From Clostridiales bacterium (GTDB lineage Bacteria; Bacillota; Clostridia; Oscillospirales; Oscillospiraceae), in assembly GCA_021199695.1 (NCBI GenBank), contig JAJQHP010000263.1, forward strand, positions 1 through 5,925: a DNA stretch of 5,925 nt, written 5' to 3'. The notes beneath the pieces are model-generated. The model was not told the origin of the DNA. It did no database searches and worked only from the letters and a program-made list of their open reading frames with translations. This document shows positions 1-5,925 of the stretch, one piece after another. Within the stretch, counting starts at the first letter, position 1; each line of letters starts with the position of its first letter. Made by a program: the position numbers and the translations under genes.

Positions 1-2
1 AT

Positions 3-392
3 GGCGGCACCCTGAACCATGAGGGCTACAAGTCTGTGGCCAAGCAGCTGGCAGACAAGTTCGGCTTCGAGAAGGTGGCCATCACCCTCCGGGAGTCCCA
101 CAGCGCCTCCGACAACGGCTGGAGCGCCATGCTGTACAACGTCGCCACTGACGAGTACTGCTTCAGCAAGAAGTATGAGCTGCGCATCGTGGACCGCGTG
201 GGCGGCGGCGACAGCTTCGGCGGCGGCCTGATCTATGCCCTGCTGAACGGCAAGGACACCCAGGCTGCGGTGGAGTTCGCCGTAGCAGCCTCTGCTCTGA
301 AGCACACCATCGAGGGCGACTACAACATGGTCTCCGTCTCCGAGGTGGAGAAGCTGGCCGGCGGCGACGGCTCCGGCCGTATCCAGCGGTAA
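3..392 (+). CDS. kdgK: 2-dehydro-3-deoxygluconokinase (PfkB family), C-terminal part
   Basis: C-terminal 129 residues of a PfkB/ribokinase-family sugar kinase; the start lies outside the window and the frame is open from base 3. The family signature GGGDSFGGG is at fragment residues 67-75. It forms the anion hole and includes the catalytic-base Asp (D70, codon 210-212). Upstream, AITLRESHSASDNGWSAMLY and, downstream, KHTIEGDYN (100-108) resemble clostridial 2-keto-3-deoxygluconate kinases, which phosphorylate KDG to KDPG in cytoplasmic uronate breakdown. The family (about 330-340 aa) is secure from the motif. The KDG substrate is inferred from remembered similarity; another sugar kinase such as fructokinase is possible. 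Ends with TAA at 390-392, followed by a hairpin terminator. It is convergent with the glg cluster, so probably a separate transcription unit. Confidence 0.82.
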   Translation, partial: GGTLNHEGYKSVAKQLADKFGFEKVAITLRESHSASDNGWSAMLYNVATDEYCFSKKYELRIVDRVGGGDSFGGGLIYALLNGKDTQAAVEFAVAASALKHTIEGDYNMVSVSEVEKLAGGDGSGRIQR

Positions 393-413
393 GCGATCTC
401 TTTTCAAACATTC

Positions 414-455
414 ACGCCCCTGCGCTGTCTCCGGACGGTGCAGGGGCGTAATTTT
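414..455 (+). terminator. Intrinsic terminator of the kinase gene
   Basis: Perfect 10-bp inverted repeat ACGCCCCTGC (414-423) and GCAGGGGCGT (440-449). The 16-nt interior can pair further, with two G-U pairs, down to a C(UCCG)G tetraloop of the stable UNCG type (429-434). AATTTT follows directly at 450-455. It begins 21 nt after the kinase stop codon. The T-rich tail is on the plus strand; the minus-strand tail is weak (GAATGTTTG), so it primarily serves the kinase transcript. Confidence 0.8.
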
Positions 456-495
456 GCCGCCCGCCGGAGGCTCCGGCGGGCGGCAGATGGTTTTT
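456..495. terminator. Second convergent hairpin, possible bidirectional terminator
   Basis: Very GC-rich inverted repeat: GCCGCCCGCCGG (456-467) pairs with CCGGCGGGCGGC (473-484) around the short loop AGGCT. A plus-strand T-run (491-495) lies 6 nt past the stem and another at 502-506. On the minus strand it sits about 35 nt beyond the glgA stop and is the only strong structure there, so it probably also ends the glg transcript. The minus-strand tail is AAAATT rather than a U-run, so minus-strand termination is less certain. Being between two converging genes fits a shared terminator region. Confidence 0.6.
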
Positions 496-518
496 GTGGT
501 GTTTTTACGGGGACTGCC

Positions 519-1955
519 TTACATGAGGATGGTGCGGTAGATGTCCATATACTCCTCGGCGGACTTGGTCCAGCTGAAGTCGGCCTGCATTCCCTGCTTC
601 ATCAGATCGGTCCAGGCATCCTTGTCATCGTAGACGGCCAGAGCACGGTCCACGGCACCCAGCATATCCTCGGCGTTGATGTTGCCGAAGGTGAAGCCCA
701 GGCCCTCCTTCGTCTCGGGGTCGTAGGCAGGGACGGAGTCCTTCAGGCCGCCGGTGAGCCGGACGATGGGAACGGTGCCGTACCGCAGGGCGATCATCTG
801 GCTCAGGCCGCAGGGCTCTGCGATGGAGGGCATGAGGAACAGGTCGGCTCCGGCATAGATGGCGGAGGACAGGGGGGCGGAGTAGGTGATGTTGGAGGAG
901 ACACGGCCGGGATACCGGGCCTGGGCGTTGCGGAAGAACTCCTCAAAGCCCCACTCGCCGGTGCCCAGGAGGACGAACTGGACGTGGTTGTCCATGATCC
1001 GGTCGAAGGCGGCGGTGATCAGGTCATAGCCCTTGTGGCCCACCAGACGGGAGATGGAGCCGATGATGGCGGCGTCCGGGTCCTCCTCCAGGCCCAGCTG
1101 ACGCTGGAGGTCGGCCTTGCAGACCGCCTTGCCGGAGAGGTCATCGATGGAGAAGTTGGCGGCAATCTTGGGGTCCTTCTCGGAGTTGAAGGCGTCCATG
1201 TCGATGCCGTTGAGGATGCCCCGGATCTTGTGCTGGTTCTCCGCCACCACACCCTCCAGGCCGTGAGCGTAGAAGGCGTATTGCAGCTCGTTGGCATAGG
1301 TGGGGGAGACGGTGGTCACAAAGTCGGAGGCATAGATGGCGCCCTTCATCAGGTTGACGTCGTTGTAGAAGGAGAGCATATGCTCGTTGAAGTAGGTGTT
1401 GTAGTCCAGGCCAAAGACGTCGGTGAGGATGGAGTTGCCATAGCGGCCCTGATACTCGATGTTGTGGATGGTGTAGACCGTCTTGGCCCCGGTGAGCTCG
1501 GGGACATACTTCCGGGCCTCCATCAGATAGATGGGCACGAGAGCGGTCTGCCAGTCGTTGCAGTGGATGATGTCGGGAGACCAGCCGATCTGGGCGGGCA
1601 GCTCGATGACGGCCTTGGAGAAATAGGCAAAGCGCTCGCCGTCGTCATAGTGACCGTAGAGGCCGTTACGCTTGAAGTAGGTCTCGTTGTCCACAAAGTA
1701 ATAGGTGACGCCGCCCCGGTCCAGCTGGAACAGGCCGCAGTAGCAGCTCCGCCAGCCCAGCTGGAGATAGAAGTACTTCACAAAGGACATCTGGCTGCGC
1801 CAGGTGTCGCCGATGCCGGCATACAGGGGCAGGATGACCCGGACATCGTTGGTCTTGTCCGCGGCCAGGGCGGGGGGCAGAGACCCCGCCACGTCCGCAA
1901 GACCGCCGGTCTTGATGAAGGGGGCGACCTCGGAGGAGGCAAACAGGATTTTCAT
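519..1955 (-). CDS. glgA: Glycogen synthase GlgA (GT5)
   Basis: Cytoplasmic ADP-glucose-dependent alpha-1,4-glucan synthase, 478 aa, the usual length for bacterial GlgA. The N-terminal Rossmann domain opens with MKILFASSEVAPFIKTGGLA, containing the KTGGL nucleotide-sugar motif (residues 15-19). HCNDWQ (131-136), TIHN with conserved H164, VSPTYA (216-221) and LNGID (248-252) follow. The C-terminal GT-B domain has SRLVGHKG (R303 and K308, matching E. coli R300 and K305). EPCGLSQ (380-386) carries the catalytic-region Glu, and RLTGGL (399-404) follows. No key residue is missing. The start at 1955 is chosen because the family begins with this Met and AAAGGA lies 9 nt upstream. An in-frame ATG at 2018 would add a 21-residue Arg-rich extension coded through a hairpin, and is rejected. 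It is the last gene of the cluster, 62 nt after glgD, and presumably uses ADP-glucose made by GlgC/GlgD. Confidence 0.96.
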   Translation of the reverse strand: MKILFASSEVAPFIKTGGLADVAGSLPPALAADKTNDVRVILPLYAGIGDTWRSQMSFVKYFYLQLGWRSCYCGLFQLDRGGVTYYFVDNETYFKRNGLYGHYDDGERFAYFSKAVIELPAQIGWSPDIIHCNDWQTALVPIYLMEARKYVPELTGAKTVYTIHNIEYQGRYGNSILTDVFGLDYNTYFNEHMLSFYNDVNLMKGAIYASDFVTTVSPTYANELQYAFYAHGLEGVVAENQHKIRGILNGIDMDAFNSEKDPKIAANFSIDDLSGKAVCKADLQRQLGLEEDPDAAIIGSISRLVGHKGYDLITAAFDRIMDNHVQFVLLGTGEWGFEEFFRNAQARYPGRVSSNITYSAPLSSAIYAGADLFLMPSIAEPCGLSQMIALRYGTVPIVRLTGGLKDSVPAYDPETKEGLGFTFGNINAEDMLGAVDRALAVYDDKDAWTDLMKQGMQADFSWTKSAEEYMDIYRTILM

Positions 1956-1964
1956 AGCGTTCAA

Positions 1965-1970
1965 TCCTTT
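1965..1970 (-). promoter_or_regulatory. glgA ribosome binding site
   Basis: AAAGGA on the minus strand, 9 nt upstream of the ATG at 1955. It decides the start of glgA: the alternative ATG at 2018 is preceded only by a weak AAGGGA placed too far away. Confidence 0.75.
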
Positions 1971-1983
1971 CCAATCTGGGGCA

Positions 1984-2009
1984 GAGGCCCGGCGGAGACG
2001 CCGGGCCTC
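1984..2009 (-). repeat. Intercistronic hairpin between glgD and glgA
   Basis: Perfect 11-bp inverted repeat, GAGGCCCGGCG (1984-1994) with CGCCGGGCCTC (1999-2009), around a 4-nt loop. It starts 8 nt after the glgD stop and ends 13 nt before the glgA ribosome binding site. No T-run follows on either strand, so it does not look like a full terminator. A role in mRNA processing, 3'-end protection of the glgC-glgD message, or attenuation of readthrough into glgA is inference. Confidence 0.6.
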
Positions 2010-2017
2010 GCAAAGCA

Positions 2018-3132
2018 TTAAATACGGGTTCCCTTGGAGTAGACGATGGGATAGGTCTCGCAGCCGGAGAGGGTGCGGTTGGGGCTGATGGTTACGGACT
2101 TGTCGCAGATGACGCAGTTCAGGCTGGCGCTGTCGCCCACGTCGGTGTCCTTCATCAGGATGCAGTTCTTGACCACTGCGCCCTTGCCCACCTTGACGTT
2201 GCGGAACAGGATGGAGTTCTCCACCGTGCCCTCGATGACACAGCCGTCGGAGACCATGGAGCCAACCACCTTGGAGTCAGGCCCATAGTAGGCGGCGGGG
2301 TCGGAGCGGTCCTTGGAGCGGATGGGGTGATCCGGGTTGAACAGGTCGTCCCGGACGTCCTTCTTCAGCAGGTCCATGCTCTTCTCGAAATAGTCCGCCA
2401 CGGTGGGGAACCGGGCCACATAGCCCTCGAAGATGTAGGGGACCACCTTCAGGCCCAGCTTGTCCTTGTTGGCCAGGACCTGATGAGAGAAGGAATACAG
2501 GCCACGGGCGGCGGAGTAGTCCACCAGCTCGATGAGCTTGGCCTTGCTGATGACATAGATATTCAGCGACTCATAGCTGTCGGGCACAGACTTGCTCAGG
2601 ATCTCGTCGGCCGTGCCGTCCTCCGCCAGGGTGTAATAGGTGGCATAACCCGGACGGTCGGTGTACTTCTTGGAGCAGACAGCGGTGACATCTGCGCCGG
2701 TGGCCAGGTGCTGGTCAAAGACCTTGCTCAGGGAGATGTTCAGCACGATATCTGCATCGGCGATAATGATGTACTCCTGCTCGATCTCGTCCAGATAGCT
2801 GCGCAGGCCGGTCAGAGCGTCCATCATGCCCTGATAGTTGTGCTGCTGGTCGTTGCCCATGGAGAAGGGGGGCAGCAGCCGCAGGCCGCCGTGACGGCGG
2901 GCCAGGTCCCAGTCCTTGCCGGAGCCAAGGTGGTCCAGAAGGGACTGATAGCTCTGCTGGAGGACGACGCCGATGTCGGAGATGCCATCGTCCACCATGT
3001 TGGAGAGGATAAAGTCCACCAGGCGATACCGGCCGCCGTAGGGCACGGAGGAGATGGAGCGGATGGAGGAGAGCTCCTTCAGGTTATAGCCGGGCTGGTT
3101 GGTCATGAGAAGACCATGCACATTGTTCAACA

Positions 3133-3133
<1 letters not shown>
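2018..3133 (-). CDS. glgD: ADP-glucose pyrophosphorylase regulatory subunit GlgD
   Basis: 371 aa, the normal size for GlgD. This nucleotidyltransferase-fold paralogue of GlgC partners it in Firmicutes and is generally regarded as non-catalytic or modulatory. The fold is kept: YGGRYRLVDFILSNMVDDGI (32-51) parallels GlgC, and a left-handed beta-helix with hexapeptide-like repeats runs from about 285 to 355. Catalytic motifs are eroded. The glycine-rich GGxGxRL loop is replaced by TNQPGYNL (11-18). The GDHIYKMDY motif of GlgC becomes ADIVLNISL (127-135), leaving only one Asp. No EKP glucose-1-phosphate motif is visible at the expected place. Its ATG overlaps the glgC TAA by one base (TAATG), implying translational coupling and near-equal synthesis with GlgC. 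The cluster position and eroded motifs both argue for GlgD rather than a second GlgC. Confidence 0.93.
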
Positions 3134-4323
<1,190 letters not shown>

Positions 4324-4336
4324 TTACATTCACCTC
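4324..4336 (-). promoter_or_regulatory. glgC ribosome binding site with start-stop ATG-TAA
   Basis: GAGGTGA (4336-4330) is a strong Shine-Dalgarno site, 6 nt from the glgC ATG (4323). The six spacer bases read ATGTAA, a one-codon start-stop in frame with glgC. It sits directly against the Shine-Dalgarno site, too close for efficient use, so the 4323 ATG is the start. Confidence 0.8.
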
Positions 4337-4351
4337 AATATTGTTGTGATC

Positions 4352-4378
4352 GGCGCAGCCGTCAGGTGAGGCTGCGCC
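4352..4378 (-). promoter_or_regulatory. glgC leader hairpin B with anti-Shine-Dalgarno loop
   Basis: Perfect 9-bp stem: on the minus strand GGCGCAGCC (4378-4370) and GGCTGCGCC (4360-4352), with loop TCACCTGAC (4369-4361). The first six loop bases, TCACCT, are the exact complement of AGGTGA (4335-4330) in the glgC ribosome binding site, 16 nt beyond the stem. An H-type pseudoknot or open-stem pairing could hide the site. There is no T-run after the stem, so it is not a terminator. The hairpin is directly visible; the regulatory role is inferred. Confidence 0.55.
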
Positions 4379-4416
4379 AGCCCCGGGCCTCTGCGTCCAA
4401 CCGTCAGGCGAGCCTG
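4359..4416. repeat. Imperfect 16-nt direct repeat pair in the glgC leader
   Basis: Plus-strand copies at 4359-4374 and 4401-4416 fit the consensus CCGTCAGGYGAGSCTG. They match at 14 of 16 positions, with starts 42 nt apart. Each copy overlaps one leader hairpin: the loop side of B and most of A. This could reflect duplication of a structural element or paired binding sites. Confidence 0.6.
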
Positions 4417-4420
4417 ACAG
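4401..4420 (-). promoter_or_regulatory. glgC leader hairpin A
   Basis: On the minus strand CTGTCAGG (4420-4413) pairs with CCTGACGG (4408-4401) around loop CTCG: 8 bp including one U-G pair. CCTGACGG recurs in hairpin B (4366-4359), so the 5' arm GTCAGG could pair with either copy. It lies just downstream of the candidate promoter, so would be at the 5' end of the glgC transcript. Confidence 0.55.
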
Positions 4421-4433
4421 CCGCATCGGTCCA

Positions 4434-4462
4434 AATTTATATTTGAATGGGAGACCCATCAA
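4434..4462 (-). promoter_or_regulatory. Candidate glgC promoter
   Basis: In an AT-rich island within GC-rich DNA, the minus strand has TTGATG (4462-4457, 4/6 to TTGACA). A 17-nt spacer follows, then TAAATT (4439-4434, 4/6 to TATAAT). An overlapping TATAAA at 4441-4436 has a 15-nt spacer. Transcription would begin near 4427, giving a leader of roughly 100 nt containing hairpins A and B. Consensus matches are moderate and no start site is known. Readthrough from glgB is also possible. Confidence 0.4.
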
Positions 4463-4466
4463 ATAT
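4439..4466. repeat. Palindrome overlapping the candidate promoter
   Basis: Arms 4439-4451 and 4455-4466 (ATATTTG-A-ATGGG / CCCATCAAATAT on the plus strand) form a 12-bp inverted repeat with one unpaired A and a 3-nt centre. CAAAT/ATTTG half-elements recur at 4432-4436, 4441-4445 and 4460-4464. Because it covers the candidate -35 and spacer, it would suit a repressor operator. As RNA it could be a weak hairpin after glgB, but no proper U-run follows. Which of these it is cannot be told from the sequence alone. Confidence 0.5.
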
Positions 4467-4499
4467 ACGAAATACAGCGGCGGTTTATGAGACGCCGAC

Positions 4500-5924
4500 T
4501 CAATCCCCGGCGAGGACCAGCCCGCTCATGGGAGGAAGCTCCACCTCGATGGAGTGGGGAAGCAGATGGCATGGGACGTCGGTGCTTGAAAGCACTGCAT
4601 TCTCCTTCACCGTGCCCTCGCCGCCGTGGGCCAGAGCGTCGGTGTGGAACACCACCCGGTAATCTCCCGCCTCGGCTACGCCCACCCGGTAATGGGGACG
4701 GCGGACGGGGGAAAAGTTCAATACGATGAGCAGCTCACGGCCCGATTTGTCCCGGCGGAGGTAGACCAGCGCGTTGCCGCTCTCGTCATCCCGACAGACC
4801 CACTGGAATCCCCGGGCGTTGTTATATACCTCCCAGAGGGGAGGATTGGCCAGGTAGAACTGGTTGGCGTCCCGGAAAAACGCCTGATGCTTCCGGTGCT
4901 GCTCCTGCTCCAGCAGGTGCCAGTCCAGGGAGTACTCATACCGCCAGGGGCCCCGCTGTCCGAATTCCGTACCCATCATCACCAGCTTTTTGCCGGGACA
5001 GGTGAGCATATAGAGGTAGAATACCCGCGCTCCGGCAAACTTCTCCCTGTCATCTCCCGGAATCCGCTCGATGAGGGAGCTCTTGCCGCTGCACACCTCA
5101 TCGTGGGAGAGGGGCAGGAGAAACTGCCGGGAAAAGGCATAGCCCAGGGAAAGGGTCAGGTCCTTGTGGTTGTACTGACGGTAGATGGGGTCCAGTTGGA
5201 TATAGTGGAGAGCGTCGTGGGTCCAGCCCTGATGCCACTGGAAGGTGTTGTCCCGGAAGGCGATCCCCGTCCGCTCGGTGGCGACCTCGGCGCTGAGCAT
5301 GGCTTGGGGGAACTGCCGGTGGATCTCCTCGTTCAGCAGCCGGAGGAAGTCCTCCGCCTCCCGGTTTTCCCGGCCGCCCTCCTCGTTGGGTTTCCAGGGA
5401 CGGCCGTCTGCATCCAGGTAGAGCATATAGGGTAAGGCGCTGAGCCGCAGGCCGTCCAGGTGGTACTCCCGGAGCCAGAACAGAGCGGAGGACAGGAGAA
5501 AGGCCCGCACCGGGGGCTTGCCGAAGTCAAAAACGCTGGTTTTCATCCGGGGCAGGTCCGCCTTTTGGGGGTCTGCGTACTCATAGCAGGGCGTGCCGTC
5601 GAACATGGCCAGCCCGTGCTCGTCCCGGGGGAAGAAGGCGGGCACCCAGTCCATAAACACCGCCACCCCCGCCCGGTGGAGCTGATCCACCAGGTACATA
5701 AAGTCGTGGGGGGAGCCGAACCGGCTGGTGGGGGCGAAGTAGCCGGTACACTGGTAGCCCCAGCTGGCGTCCAGAGGATGCTCGGTCAGGGGGAGCAGCT
5801 CCACAGCGGTGAAGCCCATCTCCTTCACATAGGGGACCAGCCAGCTGGCATACTCCCGGTAGGAGAGATAGCTGCCGTCTCCCCGCCGTCGCCAGGAGCC
5901 CAGATGCACCTCATAGATGTTCAG
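4500..5924 (-). CDS. glgB: GlgB-type 1,4-alpha-glucan branching enzyme homologue, partial, probably inactive
   Basis: C-terminal 474 residues of a GH13 GlgB-family protein; the frame stays open to the window edge. The N-terminal CBM48 region and the start are outside. Fragment starts LNIYEVHLGSW. WGYQCTGYFAPTSRFG (55-70) is conserved, including Y57. Region I is DWVPAFFP (92-99), where the family has DWVPGHFP. Region II is GLRLSALPYMLYLD (158-171), where the family has LRVDAV: S162 (codon 5441-5439, AGC) replaces the nucleophile Asp. Kept are the acid/base Glu in SAEVAT (E213), LPLSHDEV (H274, D275), GGRENREAEDFL and SLDWHLLE. C-terminal beta domain from about 375. Two of the seven invariant GlgB residues are changed. 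The stretch after FDGT is also diverged. The frame is intact, so this is not ordinary decay. It may be a scaffold or regulatory paralogue, with a true branching enzyme elsewhere. Upstream of glgC, separated by 176 nt. Confidence 0.88.
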   Translation of the reverse strand: MNIYEVHLGSWRRRGDGSYLSYREYASWLVPYVKEMGFTAVELLPLTEHPLDASWGYQCTGYFAPTSRFGSPHDFMYLVDQLHRAGVAVFMDWVPAFFPRDEHGLAMFDGTPCYEYADPQKADLPRMKTSVFDFGKPPVRAFLLSSALFWLREYHLDGLRLSALPYMLYLDADGRPWKPNEEGGRENREAEDFLRLLNEEIHRQFPQAMLSAEVATERTGIAFRDNTFQWHQGWTHDALHYIQLDPIYRQYNHKDLTLSLGYAFSRQFLLPLSHDEVCSGKSSLIERIPGDDREKFAGARVFYLYMLTCPGKKLVMMGTEFGQRGPWRYEYSLDWHLLEQEQHRKHQAFFRDANQFYLANPPLWEVYNNARGFQWVCRDDESGNALVYLRRDKSGRELLIVLNFSPVRRPHYRVGVAEAGDYRVVFHTDALAHGGEGTVKENAVLSSTDVPCHLLPHSIEVELPPMSGLVLAGD

Positions 5925-5925
5925 C

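Noticed and set aside
36..38. GTG at 36 as the start of the kinase gene
   Set aside because: The frame is open back to base 3 with family-like sequence (GGTLNHEGYKS), and the remaining protein would lack most of the kinase fold. The gene is cut by the window edge.
1956..2018. N-terminally extended GlgA starting at the ATG at 2018
   Set aside because: The extension is Arg-rich, coded by a hairpin, not found in the GlgA family, and poorly served by a ribosome binding site. The Met at 1955 has AAAGGA at good spacing and the canonical MKILF start.
438..2021. Long plus-strand reading frame of 527 codons opposite glgA
   Set aside because: It is antisense to a fully conserved GlgA. Its sequence is low-complexity (rich in G, V, D, L), as expected for the complement of GC3-biased codons, and it runs through two terminator hairpins. 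No recognisable domain.
4352..4378. Hairpin B as an intrinsic terminator of glgB
   Set aside because: The stem is followed on the minus strand by GATCACAACAATATTG, with no U-run.
5907..5909. GTG at 5909 as the start of glgB
   Set aside because: It is the Val of the conserved LNIYEVHLGSW segment; the frame continues to the window edge.
4500..5924. glgB homologue as a frameshifted pseudogene
   Set aside because: The frame is uninterrupted to a normal TGA with conserved motifs through to the C-terminal domain. Only specific active-site residues differ, so it is called a CDS with probable loss of activity.

Overview
The window carries a bacterial glycogen-synthesis gene cluster on the minus strand. 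It reads glgB (partial at the window edge), glgC, glgD and glgA in transcription order. The cluster converges on the 3' end of a sugar-acid kinase gene on the plus strand. The DNA is GC-rich with strong G/C preference at third codon positions. Having both GlgC and the non-catalytic partner GlgD is typical of Firmicutes. Together with the style of the proteins and the KDG-kinase-like neighbour, this suggests a GC-rich gut clostridium of the Oscillospiraceae/Ruminococcaceae kind (Flavonifractor, Intestinimonas or Pseudoflavonifractor-like). That assignment is inference from protein character, not a database match.

Layout: 3-392 (+) is the C-terminal part of a PfkB-family kinase, most likely 2-dehydro-3-deoxygluconokinase. 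393-518 is a convergent intergenic stretch with two strong hairpins that probably terminate transcription. 519-1955 (-) is glgA. 1956-2017 holds an 11-bp hairpin and the glgA ribosome binding site. 2018-3133 (-) is glgD, and 3133-4323 (-) is glgC; the two overlap by one base (TAATG). 4324-4499 is a structured intergenic region with a candidate promoter/palindrome and a two-hairpin leader in front of glgC. 4500-5924 (-) is a GlgB-type branching-enzyme homologue lacking its N-terminus because the window ends.

How the genes work together: GlgC, probably complexed with GlgD, makes ADP-glucose from glucose-1-phosphate and ATP. GlgA adds the glucose to a growing alpha-1,4-glucan. GlgB would normally introduce alpha-1,6 branches.

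Two points deserve attention. First, the GlgB homologue aligns well with branching enzymes but has Ser where the GH13 catalytic nucleophile Asp should be (RVDA became RLSA), and Phe where the conserved region-I His should be. It may be a catalytically dead paralogue. Second, the glgC leader contains a 9-bp hairpin whose loop (TCACCT) is the exact complement of the glgC Shine-Dalgarno core (AGGTGA). An upstream hairpin carries sequence that could compete for the same loop. This has the form of a translation-controlling RNA switch, but it is unproven.
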